A stretch of 64,000 bases of DNA. It comes from Lentisphaeria bacterium. GTDB lineage: Bacteria; Verrucomicrobiota; Lentisphaeria; Victivallales; Victivallaceae. Shown here one piece after another: positions 9,542 through 19,106 of this stretch (positions are counted from its first letter, which is position 1; every line of letters begins with the position of its first letter). Both the position numbers and the translations under genes were made by a program. Location: NCBI GenBank assembly GCA_022009855.1, contig CP091727.1, positions 2,170,001 through 2,234,000 of the forward strand, in the 5' to 3' direction. Below the pieces are notes generated by a model. The model saw nothing but the letters and a program-made list of their open reading frames with translations. It did no database searches and was not told where the DNA came from.

Positions 9542-10838
9542 ATGACGACATTCAGCTACACCCATCCGCGGAATATTCTGGTGGCGACACTGCAGAGGCT
9601 TTACGATTATGGAATGACTACGACATCCGGCGGAAACATCTCTCTCAAGGATGACGACGGGAACATCTGGATTACGCCGGGCGGAATCGACAAGGGCTCT
9701 CTGCGGCCGGAGGATATCGTCAAGGTCACGCCGGAGGGCAGGGTGATCGGCATTCACCGTCCGAGTTGTGAGCTGCCCTTCCATGCGGCGGTGTACTCCC
9801 GGCGCCGTGACGTCAGAGCGGTGCTGCATGCGCATTCACCGGCGCTGGTGGCGTTCAGCATGATCGGAGCATGCCCCGATCCCACGCTGGTGCCCGGGAG
9901 CGCCGAGGTATGCGGAAAGGTGACCTTCTCTCATTATGACATTCCCGGCAGCGCGAGCCTGGGCCGGATCATCGCGGCGGAATTCGAGCAGGGAGCCGAC
10001 AGCGTCATGATGGAAAACCATGGCGCTGTGATGTGCGGTCGAACCATTGCCGAAGCATTCCGCCGGTTTGAGACGCTCGACTACATTGCCCGGATTCAGA
10101 TCAATGCCAGCGGTCTGCAGTCGCCGCTCATCCACCCCGCAGGATTTCCACAGCATCAGGTGTGGCCGGAGTTCGAACCGACGGGAGCCTCCCCGGAGGA
10201 GTGCGAATTGCGCGATCAGATCGTCAATCTGCGCCATCGCGCTTACCGGCAGAAGCTGCTTTTTCCGGCAGCGCATATCTTTCCGCCCGGCTGGGGAGGA
10301 TGATTTTCTCATCACCCCGACCAACTTCGACCCGATGTCGATGAACGCGGGGGATATGGTCCGGGTCCGGCAGGGGCGGCGGGAAAGCGGCAAGATTCCG
10401 GGCACCGGGGCGGCGTACTGCCGGGAGTTCTACCGGAATTGTCCGTGGGCCAATGCGATCATCATGACCCGGCCGCCGCACGCGATGGCGTTTGCCACGA
10501 CGGCCACTCCCATCGACAGCCGGACGATTCCGGAGAGTTACATTCAGCTGCGCGACATGCCGATGCTCTCTTCGCAGGAGTATTTCGCCTCGCCGAAAAA
10601 TGCGCTGAAATACCTGTCTCCGGCGCACCCGGTGCTGCTGGTGGAAAACTCCGGCGTCATCACCTTCGGCAAGACGCTGCTGGAGGCGTTCGACCGGCTG
10701 GAGGTCGCCGAATTCACCGCCAAATGTCTCCTGCTGGCCAGTCGCATCGGGTCGTTCCGGCCGATCGGGGAGAAGCAGGTCGAAGCGATTATCGAGGCGT
10801 TCCACCTGCCGGTGGATGAGGCGGAGGCGAAGAAATAA
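9542..10838 (+). CDS. Tandem (two-domain) class II aldolase/adducin-type protein, one frameshift
   Basis: About 430 residues made of two class II aldolase domains. The first (residues 1-210) has the zinc-site pattern: TTSGGNISLKD, ITPGGIDKG, HAAVYSRRRDVRAVLHAHSP and MMENHGAV. The second repeats it in degenerate form: ITPTNFDPMSMNAGDMV, CREFYRNCPWANAIIMTRPP and LLVENSGVITFGKTLLEA. The second copy lacks the HAHSP motif, so it may have no metal. The break at GGGG 10293-10296 is repaired by removing one G. Members are usually single-domain fuculose/rhamnulose-phosphate aldolases or dehydratases; a double form after an ArsR gene is unusual. Substrate unknown. Confidence 0.82.
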
Positions 10839-10872
10839 AATTTCAGTTTCGATATCACAGGAGGAGATTATA

Positions 10873-11656
10873 ATGAAATTTCAAGAGATCAGAAGTGCGA
10901 CGGCGATCGTAACATTCGGCGAAGTCCGTTTTCTCGTTGATCCGTGGCTGGGTGACAAGGGATCGATTCCGCCGATTCCCGGTTCCCCAATCCGGAACTG
11001 CGGTGCCCGGTGAGCGATCTGCCGCTGCCGCTCGCCGAAATTCTGAATGTGGATGCCGTGATTGCCACGCATCTTCATTTCGATCACTTCGACGAGCGTG
11101 CCATGGAGGTGATTCCCCGGGATATGCCGATCTTCGTTCAGGATGGGCGCGACGGGGGAGACTTTGCGGGCGAAGGGTTTACGGACATCCGGATTCTGAA
11201 ATATGCCGGTGTGGAGTTCAAAGGCGTGCAGCTGATCAAGACCGACTGCCTGCACGGACAGCCGGGCAACATCGGTTTGCTCTATGAAACCGTGAACATG
11301 CGCAAAAGTGCGTGCGGCGTGGTGATGCGCCATCCCGCCGAAGCAAAAACGCTCTACCTCGCCGGAGACACCATCTGGTGCGACTACGTGAAAGCGGCGA
11401 TCGACACGTTTGCTCCGGATGTGATCGTGGTCAATGCGGCCGAGGCGACCATTGTCGGTTTCGGCCGGATCATCATGGGGTTGGAGGATGTTCAGGCGGT
11501 GCTCGATCATGCGCCTCGCGCGGTGGTCATCGCCAGCCACATGGACAACGTCGGCCACGGAAACTCTGGCGCCGCGATCTGCGCGGCTATATCCGGGAAC
11601 ATCACTTGGAGGCGCGGCTTCTGGTGCCGGAGGACGGCGAAGTCTGCCGGTTTTGA
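10873..11656 (+). CDS. UlaG-like MBL-fold metal-dependent hydrolase, two frameshifts
   Basis: About 260 residues after a strong AGGAGGAG site. It begins MKFQEIRSATAIVTFGEVRF, then has FLVDPWLGD, the metal motif THLHFDHFD (HxHxDH), CLHGQPGN, LYLAGDTIW and VIASHMDNVGHG, the layout of L-ascorbate-6-phosphate lactonase-like (UlaG) hydrolases. Two breaks are seen: near 10985 (NPELRCPVSDLPLPL restored) and near 11565, after which the true tail is LWRRDLRGYIREHH to stop at 11656. It lies 34 bp after the aldolase and 15 bp before the CDF gene, so one operon is likely. A sugar-phosphate lactone substrate would fit the aldolase neighbour, but that is inference. Confidence 0.82.
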
Positions 11657-11671
11657 AAGGAGAAAATCACT

Positions 11672-12587
11672 ATGTCGGATCATGAACATCATCACCATCA
11701 TCACGAACTCTCCGCCGATGCGGTCAAGGGGCGTGCATTTCTGTTCGGGATTGTGCTGAACACCCTGTTCGTCATCGGGGAGTTCGCGGCGGGATTCCTG
11801 TTCCAGTCGATGGGGCTGCTCGCCGATGCGGGCCACAACCTGGGAGACGTGAGCGGGCTGCTGATCTCTCTGGCGGCGTTTCTGCTGGCCCGGAAGCGCT
11901 ACTGTCAAAATTACACCTATGGGTTCCGGAAGAGCACGATCTGGGCTTCGCTGCTGAATGCCGCGATTCTTCTCATCGCGGTGGGCGTGATTATGACGGA
12001 GTGCATCCGGAAGTTTCTGTCTCCGGCGGAGGTCGGGGGATGGCCGATCATCATCACCGCCGGAATCGGTGTGGTCATCAACGGCCTGACCGCGTTCCTC
12101 TTCATCCGGGAGAAGGAGCATGATCTCAACGTCAAGGGGCGCCTATCTGCACATGCTGGCCGATACGCTGGTTTCGGTGGGGGTGGTCCTCTCCGGCGTG
12201 CTGATTCTCTGGACCGGGTGGAACATCGTCGACCCGTTGATCGGGCTGGTGATTGCCGTGGTGATCCTCTTCTCCACCTGGGGGCTGCTCAAGGAGAGTG
12301 TGCGGCTGGCGATGGATGGAGTCCCCGAGGGGATTCAGGTGGATGACATCCGGGAGCATCTGCTGGAGGATCCCAACGTAAAAGCGATTCACCACCTCCA
12401 CATCTGGCCGATCAGCACCACCGAAAATGCGCTGACTGCTCACGTGGTGCTGAACGATCTCGAGCAGTTGGATGCGACCAGAGCCCGCCTGCACGAGGAG
12501 CTTGCGGAGCATGGAATAAGCCATGCCACGCTGGAGTTTGAGTCACCGGCCGCCCATTGCCCCGATGAGCAGAAGCTCGAGTGTTGA
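11672..12587 (+). CDS. Cation diffusion facilitator (CDF) metal exporter, one frameshift
   Basis: About 304 residues. The natural N-terminus is His-rich (MSDHEHHHHHHELSAD). Six transmembrane helices follow. The two zinc-site motifs are present: ADAGHNLGDV in TM2 and AYLHMLADTL in TM5, both H-x3-D as in ZitB/CzcD-type zinc and cadmium exporters. The C-terminal cytosolic domain includes VKAIHHLHIWPIS. The frame break is at GGGG 12136-12139; dropping one G joins NVKG to AYLHML. The ribosome site is AAAGGAGAA. As last gene of the ArsR-aldolase-MBL group, it gives the strongest hint that the repressor senses a divalent metal. Confidence 0.88.
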
Positions 12588-12663
12588 ATGCTTATCACAC
12601 CGTGAAGTGTTCATAAAATTGTGAAATACACAACGTCTTTTTTCTTGAGAAAGGAAACGGATC

Positions 12664-13114
12664 ATGAAGGAACAGGAACAGCAATCTAATGCCGCGATGA
12701 ACAAGGAGACCGCCAGAAAATTTTATGAACGGATTGCCAACAAACAATATGACAGACTTTTCGAACTCTGCGATGAAAAAATTTGTCTATTATCCGCAGA
12801 TCCATACCAGACTGGAAGGCCTGCAGGCATTCATCGACCACGAACGGGCCAATATGGATCCCACCGGTGATTTCAAAATGAAAGTCGAAAGGATTGCGGC
12901 AGATGGCGATTTTGTAGCGGTCTATCTGACATTTGAGGGCACTCTTCTCGGAAATTCATGGCATGGAGTGCCCACTCCGAAAAAACATATCATGATTGAT
13001 TTCATGACCTGGCTCACCTTCAACAAGGAGGGAAAAATTATTGAAAAACGGGCCAAGTACGATCGTTACGACATTTTTCAACAGTTGGGCGTCACCAATC
13101 TCCCGCTGAGGTGA
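12664..13114 (+). CDS. SnoaL/NTF2-like small protein, one frameshift
   Basis: About 149 residues. The cone-shaped NTF2 fold is suggested by ETARKFYERIANKQYDRLFE at the start, then HERANMDPTGDFKMKVERI, GDFVAVYLTFEGT and MIDFMTWLTFNKEGKIIEK. The break is in A6 at 12776-12781; with five A, ELCDEK continues to FVYYPQIHTR. Such proteins are isomerases, hydrolases or ligand carriers; nothing narrows the role here. It follows the CDF gene by 76 bp and has a GAAAGGAAACGG ribosome site. Confidence 0.72.
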
Positions 13115-13137
13115 CCGGGCACTGCTCCAGATCCATT

Positions 13138-13195
13138 CCGATGCCCGTCAGAAGCCACGAGGCGGCCCGCCCTCATGTGCAACTTCGGGCATCGG
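13138..13195 (+). terminator. Long inverted repeat after the SnoaL-like gene
   Basis: CCGATGCCCG (13138-13147) and CGGGCATCGG (13186-13195) are a perfect 10-bp stem around a 38-nt loop that itself contains GGCGG/CGCC. It sits between convergent transcription units (SnoaL gene and tRNA-Cys). No U tract, so termination is plausible but unproven. Confidence 0.4.
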
Positions 13196-13238
13196 GACAA
13201 GACAACGGGCCGCTCAGCCGGCGTTGAGGGCAAAAAAA

Positions 13239-13312
13239 TGGAGGCGTGGACCGGAGTCGAACCGGTCTAAACGATTTTGCAGACCGTTGCCTAGCCGATT
13301 GGCTACCACGCC
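13239..13312 (-). tRNA. tRNA-Cys (GCA)
   Basis: The minus strand folds as a complete 74-nt tRNA with encoded CCA. Acceptor arms GGCGTGG and CCACGCC pair over 7 bp, followed by discriminator U, the identity base of tRNA-Cys. The anticodon loop holds CUGCAAA, so the anticodon is GCA. The T loop reads GGTTCGACTCC. It lies downstream of gcvT but has its own promoter. Confidence 0.95.
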
Positions 13313-13331
13313 TCATGATGAGATAAAACCT

Positions 13332-13360
13332 AAAATAACACCGCTTTGGCGGTTTGTCAA
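13332..13360 (-). promoter_or_regulatory. Promoter of tRNA-Cys
   Basis: The minus strand has TTGACA (13355-13360), a 17-bp spacer and TATTTT (13332-13337), about 20 bp before the tRNA 5' end. The spacer contains the inverted repeat ACCGC-TTTG-GCGGT. Confidence 0.65.
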
Positions 13361-13411
13361 TCCGGAGCCGGAATTTTTTCGTAACAAATCCCGTTTTTTC
13401 AGGGAATCGGG

Positions 13412-14525
13412 TCAGCAGGTCAGCTTCTCCCGAACCGTCCCAGCATGGTGGAACGGCAGCTTTTCCACCGTCCCCGGCAGCTTTGCCGCCCCTGCTTCCA
13501 ACAGAACCCGGTCTCCCCGGCTTGACGGCGCACTCCAGATCGATGCTGCACAGCGCCGCCGCCTTGTCCAGCGTCGGACAGTACGCGCCGGTGGTCACCA
13601 CCCCGATGATCTCCTCCTTCTCATTGAGCACCAGACCGCCACCGCGCGCTGCGCGACGGCTGTCGAGCTTCACACCGACCGCCTGACGGGTCTGCAGGCG
13701 CTTCCGGAGCGCGTCGCGCCCGATGAAATCCCGTTCCGCTGTCAGATCGAGCCAGTCGCCCAGCCCGGAGTCGAACGGCGACCACTCCGGCTGCAGTTCG
13801 TGCCCGTGGAGCGGGTAGCCCATCTCCAGACGCAGCGTATCCCGCGCGCCCAGTCCGGCGGGCATCACCGGTTCGGTCGAAAGCAGCAGATCCCAGAGCT
13901 GGTCGGCGTACTCCTCGTCGAAGAAGAGTTCGTACCCGAGCTCTCCTGAACTGCCTGTTCGGCTGATGATGCAGCGGATACCGTCCACATCGGCGGTGAT
14001 CCAGTGGAAGTAGGCCGGCAGCTGCGCGACGTCGAAACCGAGCGCCCCCAGCACATCCGCCGATTTCGGCCCCTGCAGATCCAGCTTGGCCAGATCGGCC
14101 GAAAGATCCTGAAAGAGCACGCCAGATTCCGGCAGGTGCGCCTTGATCCAGGCCGCGTCGACCGCGGTGTTCGCCGCGTTGACCACCCAGAAGAAATCAT
14201 CCTCCGCCATGCGGAAGGCGATGATGTCGTCGATGACTCCGCCCGCCTCGTTGAGCAGCAGATTGTAGCGGCAGCGCCCCACCGGCAGGTCGGCGAGCGG
14301 ACGCGCGGTCAGCCGGTCAGCGAAGGCGACTGCCCCCGGTCCGGCCAGCCGGAACTCCCCCATGTGGCAGTTGTCGAAGATGGAACAGGCCGCGCGGGTG
14401 TGGCGGTGTTCCGCAATGATTCCTTCCGGATACTGCTGCGGCATGTTCCAGCCGGCGTGCGGGACCATCTTGGCTCCCAGTTCGATGTGGTATTCCACCA
14501 GCGGAGTATTTTTGAGTGCGCTCAT
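13412..14525 (-). CDS. gcvT: Glycine cleavage system T protein (aminomethyltransferase), one frameshift
   Basis: About 370 residues. It transfers the methylene group from the H-protein aminomethyl-lipoate to tetrahydrofolate, releasing ammonia. The T-protein pattern is clear: GAKMVPHAGWNMPQQYPEG, SIFDNCHMGEF, AGGVIDDIIAFRMAEDDFF, SSGELGYELFF and GLGARDTLRLEMGYPLHGHE. The break is C4 at 13515-13518; dropping one base gives AVKPGDRVLLEAGAAK and a stop at 13412. It follows rpe by 21 bp. No gcvH or gcvP is in the window. Confidence 0.92.
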
Positions 14526-14546
14526 ATCTATGCGGATGGTTCTGTG

Positions 14547-15254
14547 TTACAGTTGAGTGTCCAGTACGCCGGTCGCCGCGTGAAGGCGGCGAATCGCTTC
14601 TGCCATCCCTTCCGGATGGCGGAAAACGCTGGTTCCGGCCACGATCAAATTGGCGCCGTGAGAGGCGGTCGGAATCACCGTCCGCTCATCGAGTCCGCCG
14701 TCCGCTTCCAGCTGGATATGCAGTTTACGGCGGAGAATTTCCCGCTTGATCGCCGCGATCTTGGGCAGCTGATCGGCCATGAAGCTCTGGCCGCCGAAGC
14801 CGGGTTCCACTGTCATCACCAGCACGAGATCGATCTTCTCCAGCCACGGGAACACCGCTTCGGGCGGCGTCGCCGGTTTCAGCGAGATCCCGACCGTGCA
14901 GCCCGACTTCCGGATCGTGTCGATCACCTCCGCGGCCGGATCGGAACACTCCAGGTGAAAGGTCAGATGGTCAGCCCCCGCCTTCGCGAACGCAGCCGCG
15001 TATTTCGCCGGGTGCTCGATCATGAGATGGGTGTCGAACAGGAGCTCGCTCTTCGGGCGGATGCTCCGGATCACCGGCGGCCCGAAGGAGAGGTTCGGTA
15101 CGAAACCGCCGTCCATGACGTCGAGGTGGATCACATCGGCTCCCGCCTGTGCGGCACGGTCGATCTCCCCGCCGAGACAGCTGAAGTCGGAAGCCAGCAC
15201 CGACGGCGATACCAGCACGCGGTCAGTCGGCAGTTTTCGCAAATCTCTGAGCAT
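14547..15254 (-). CDS. rpe: Ribulose-phosphate 3-epimerase
   Basis: Intact, 235 residues, slightly longer than the usual 220-225 because of about ten extra N-terminal residues. It interconverts ribulose-5-phosphate and xylulose-5-phosphate in the pentose phosphate pathway. Visible motifs are SVLASDFSCL, HLDVMDGGFVPN with metal-binding His and Asp, THLMIEHP, VEPGFGGQSFM and LEADGGLDE with the second catalytic Asp. It lies about 100 bp after the flavoprotein complex, behind a strong hairpin, and just before gcvT. Confidence 0.96.
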   Translation of the reverse strand: MLRDLRKLPTDRVLVSPSVLASDFSCLGGEIDRAAQAGADVIHLDVMDGGFVPNLSFGPPVIRSIRPKSELLFDTHLMIEHPAKYAAAFAKAGADHLTFHLECSDPAAEVIDTIRKSGCTVGISLKPATPPEAVFPWLEKIDLVLVMTVEPGFGGQSFMADQLPKIAAIKREILRRKLHIQLEADGGLDERTVIPTASHGANLIVAGTSVFRHPEGMAEAIRRLHAATGVLDTQL

Positions 15255-15318
15255 GTTTTCTTCCTCCCGGAGTCATGCGGCGGTTCGTTTCCGCCGGGAT
15301 GCCGGATGTTCCGTCTCC

Positions 15319-15346
15319 CCGCGGGCTCCGGAGTCGGAGCCCGCGG
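15319..15346 (-). terminator. 12-bp perfect hairpin after the bifurcating-complex operon
   Basis: CCGCGGGCTCCG (15319-15330) and CGGAGCCCGCGG (15335-15346) form a perfect GC-rich stem with a 4-nt loop, 12 bp after the stop of the GltD-like subunit. No U tract follows on the minus strand, so it may act with Rho or as an mRNA-stabilising element between this operon and rpe. Confidence 0.55.
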
Positions 15347-15357
15347 AAAGAGCGGTC

Positions 15358-17385
15358 TTATTTCTTGATGCGCCAGTCGAGCGCACCCACCGGACAGGCT
15401 TCGATGCATTCGCCGCATTCGCTGCAGCTGCCGGGGAATCCCTTTGTCGAAACCGGTTCCGACGTAGGTGAAGAAGCCGCGCTTCTTCGTGCTGAGCAGG
15501 TTCTTGTTGATCACCTCTTTGCAGATCTTGACGCAGATGCCGCACTTGATGCACTTGCCGCGGTCCTGAATGATCAGCGGGTGGCGGATATCGTAGCTGA
15601 CCGGCAGCCGGTTGCCCTTGATCGCGTCCGGGCTGCAGTGGTAGCATTCGCCGTGCTTGCGCAGCTTGCAGTCGTGCTTGTCGGTGCAGCTGCATTCGAT
15701 GCAGCGCTCGCCTTCCTTCATCACGCGCTCTCTCGGCATGGTCGAGCAGACCTCCTTGAAGGTGGTCTTGCGCTCTTCCAGCGGAATGAAGTCCAGCTGA
15801 GCCCGTTCCGCCTCGGAGACATCGTCGCGCAGGAAGACCAGGTCGGACTTCTTCAGGTTCTGCCATTTGCCGCGCGAGACGAACACCGTGTGCTCCTGCG
15901 GGAGCGGCGTGCCGGTAAGTTCGCTGACGATTTCCAGCGCGAGCTTGCGCCCGCCTGCGACCCCTTCGACCACGGTGGCCGCGCCGGAGACGCAGTCGCC
16001 CGCGGCGTAGATCTTGCCGGAGACGTGCTGGGTGTCGCCCTGCACCTCGATGGTGCGGAACCGGGTGACCGGCAGTCCGGCGGGCGCCAGCGTCGACTGG
16101 CCGATCGCGGCGATGATGGTATCCGCCTCGACCTCAAAGTCGCTGCCGGGAATTTCCACCGGCTTGCGGCGACCGGAGGCGTCGGGTTCGCCGAGCTCCA
16201 TCCGGCGGCAGGTCATCACCAGCTTTTCGCCGCGCTTCTCCACCTTGACCGGGGCGAGGAGGAAGTTGAAATTCACGCCCTCTTCGCGCGCCTCGTGAAT
16301 TTCGATCTTCTCCGCGGGCATCTCCGCCTCGGTACGGCGGTAGAAGCAGTGGACCTCGGGGCTGCCGAGGCGGACCGAGGTGCGCAGGCAGTCCATCGCG
16401 GTGTTGCCGCCGCCGACCACCACCACCTTGCCCGGGTTGGGGGCCTTGTTGCCGTTCATCGCGACGTTGCGCAGGAAGTCGATCCCCTGCGTGACCAGCT
16501 CCTCGCCCTCGCAGCGCATGCCGGAGGCCTTCCAGCAGCCGACGGCGATTGCCACGGCGTCAAACTCCTTCTCCAGCTCTTCCAGCTGGAGGTTTTCGCC
16601 GAGCTTGCGGTTGAAGACGAACTTCACGCCCATCTTCTCGAAGTGGGCGAGTTCGCGGTCGAGAATCGCCTTCGGCAGCCGGTACTCCGGAATGCCGTAG
16701 CGGAGCATGCCGCCCGCCTTGGGCATCGCTTCGAAGATCGTCGCGGCCACGCCGTTCCGGCGCAGGTAGTAGGCGGCGGAGAGTCCGGCCGGACCGCCGC
16801 CGACGATGGCGACCTTCTTACCGGTTTCCGGCGGAGCTCCTCCATGTAGGTGTCGTAGTAGAGATCGGCGGCCAGGCGCTTGAACTCATTGATGGCGACC
16901 GGCTTGCCGTAGACGTTGCGGCGGCACTCCTTTTCGCAGAAGCGGGGGCAGACCCGGCCGATCGACATCGGCAGCGGAATGCGCTCCTTGATGATCTTCA
17001 GACTTTCGAGGAACTCGCCCTTGCGTCCGGCGCGGACGTATTCTTCGACGTTGGCGTGGGCCGGACAGGCCATGGTGCAGGGCGCTTCGCAGTCGCCGGA
17101 GTGTTCGCTCAACAGCAGATTGAGCGCGGTGCGGCGCATGTCGAGCACCTCGTCGCTGGAGGCGTCGATCTCCTGCCCCTGGGCCGGGCAGGCCGAGCAG
17201 GAGGGCAGGAAGCGACCGGTTTTCTTGTCCTTTACCACGCAGACGAAACAGCTGGTGGTGCGGGAGATGCGCTGTTCGCGGCAGAGGGTCGGGATCTCGA
17301 TCCCGTTCGCCTTCGCCACTTCGAGAATGGTCTGGCCCGGTTCCGCGCTGACGGTCCGGCCGTCCAGGATAAATTCGATACTCAT
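15358..17385 (-). CDS. GltD/NfnB-like flavoprotein subunit with N-terminal [2Fe-2S] and C-terminal ferredoxin domains (Stn-type), frameshifts
   Basis: About 675 residues from ATG 17385. Residues 1-80 are a NuoG/HydA-like [2Fe-2S] domain (LCREQRISRTTSCFVCVV, FLPSCSAC). Next is the GltD-type iron-sulfur entry HSGDCEAPCTMACPAHANVE, then FAD and NAD(P) Rossmann folds (VAIVGGGPAGLSAAYYL; VVVVGGGNTAMDCLRT; IIAAIGQ; IYAAGDC). The tail has RCIECSCTDKHDC and two [4Fe-4S] sets, KCIKCGICVKIC and CSECGECIEACPVGALD. Breaks lie near 16815 and 15440. With the NuoF- and NuoE-like genes upstream this matches the published Sporomusa-type Nfn (Stn) layout, which links NADH, NADPH and ferredoxin. There is no H-cluster, so it is not a hydrogenase. 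Confidence 0.85.
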
Positions 17386-19106
17386 TACTTGGAACCTTTC
17401 ATCACCCGGCTGATCGCCTTTTTCGGGCAGACTTCCAGGCAGCTGTTGCAGCGGGTGCACTTCTCATTGTCGATCACGAAATTGTCGGAGATGGCGCCGA
17501 CCGGACAGGTCTTGATGCAGAGCCGGCACTTGACGCACTTGCTCTGATCGAGCTTGAGGTCGACGAGAGCATTGCATTCGAGCGCCTCGCACTGATGATC
17601 GCGGACGTGCGCTTCATATTCATGCCGGTAGTAGCGCAGCGTCGCCAGCACCGGGTTCGGCGCGGTCTGGCCGAGTCCGCAGAGCGAACCGCGGCGCACC
17701 TTGTTGCCGAGCTCCTCCAGAAAGTCGATGTCGGCCATCTCTCCCTTACCGGCGACGATCCGTTCGAGCGTTTCGAACATGCGGGTGGTGCCGACGCGGC
17801 AGAAGGTGCATTTGCCGCAGCTTTCGCGACGGGTGAAGTCGAGGAAGTAGCGGGCGGTTTCCACCATGCAGCGGTTCTTGCCGATGACGATCATGCCGCC
17901 GGAGCCCATGATGGCGCCGAGCGCGCGCAGCGAATCGTAGTCTACCGGCGTGTCGAAGAGTTCGACCGGAATGCAGCCGCCGGAGGGGCCGCCGGTCTGC
18001 ACCGCCTTGACCTGATCCGGATCGGCACCGCCGATGTCGAAGACGATCTCGCGCAGCGTGGTTCCCATCGGAACCTCCACCAGGCCGGGATACTTGAGGT
18101 CGCCGGCCAGAGCGAAGAGCTTGGTGCCCTTGCTGCCCGCCGTGCCGACCGAGGCGAAAGCGTCGCCGCCCCGGTGAGAATCAGCGGCACGTTGCCGTAG
18201 GTTTCGACGTTGTTGATCATCGTCGGGTAGCCCATCCATCCCTTGTCGGTCGGGAACGGCGGACGGAACCGCGGGGTGCCGCGCTGCCCCTCCAGCGAGG
18301 CGATGAGCGCGGTCTCTTCGCCGCAGACGAAGGCGCCGGCGCCCTCCTTGATGATGATCTCCAGCTCGCGGCCGTTGACCACATTGCGCTTGTGCTCGTA
18401 GATCTGGGCGATTGCGATCTTGAGGTGCTTGATCGCCATCGGGTATTCGGCGCGGCAGTAGATGAAGAGCTTGGTCGCTCCGGTGGCGTGGGCGGCGATC
18501 AGCATCCCTTCGAGCACCTGATGCGGCACACTCTCCATCAGCGAACGGTCCATGAACGCGCCGGGGTCGCCCTCGTCGGCGTTGCAGATCAGAATCTTCT
18601 CGTCCGCCTGCTTGGCGGCGAGAAAGCTCCACTTGTTGCCGGTCGGGAAGCCGCCGCCTCCGCGGCCGCGCAGCCCGGAGCGTTTCACTTCGTCCACCAC
18701 TTCGGCGGAGGTCATCGAGAGCGCCTTCTCCAGCCCCCGGTAGCCGCCGTGGGCGACGTAGTCCTCGTAACTGGTCGGGTTGACCCGTCCGGCGAGCGCC
18801 AGCACCTTGACCAGCTCCTTCGCCTTGCGGGCGGCCGGAATTTCAAACCGGCTGTCGGGACCGACCGAGAGGATGTTTGCAATCGCGGCGTCGGTCGGAC
18901 GCACATCGCGGTAGAAGACCGATTCGCCGGAGTCGAGGAGCACCTCCACCAGCGGTTCGGCATAGCAGTGGCCGAGGCAGCCGGTGCCTTCGACCGGAAT
19001 CGACCCCGCGTCCCGGCGGAGCCGTTCGAGGACCGCGTCAGCTCCGGCTGCAACGCCGCAGCTCGCCACACCGACGCGGGATTTTCTGGATTCTGGGGTC
19101 GCTCAT
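17385..19106 (-). CDS. NuoF/HydB-like NADH-binding flavoprotein subunit, frameshifts
   Basis: About 573 residues. An N-terminal thioredoxin-like [2Fe-2S] domain (VASCGVAAGADAV, GTGCLGHCYAEPLVEV) leads into the NuoF core: GLRGRGGGGFPTGNKWSF for FMN, LICNADEGDPGAFMDR for NADH, CGEETALIASLEGQRGTPR, then the [4Fe-4S] site ESCGKCTFCRVGTTRM with SLCGLGQTAPNP. A C-terminal 2x[4Fe-4S] ferredoxin follows (CVKCRLCIKTCP, CTRCNSCLEVCP), as in HydB. It breaks at T4 19082-19085 (start MSDPRIQKSRVGVASCG after repair) and near 18170. It overlaps the NuoE-like gene by 4 bp and the GltD-like gene by 1-3 bp, so the three are one translational unit. Confidence 0.9.

Noticed and set aside
11672..11710. His-tag from vector contamination
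   Set aside because: The His run continues into a normal CDF protein within a native operon and has no vector linker.
15275..16849. 524-codon plus-strand open frame
   Set aside because: Antisense shadow of the GltD-like subunit, rich in Arg, Ala and His as typical for reverse frames of GC-rich genes.
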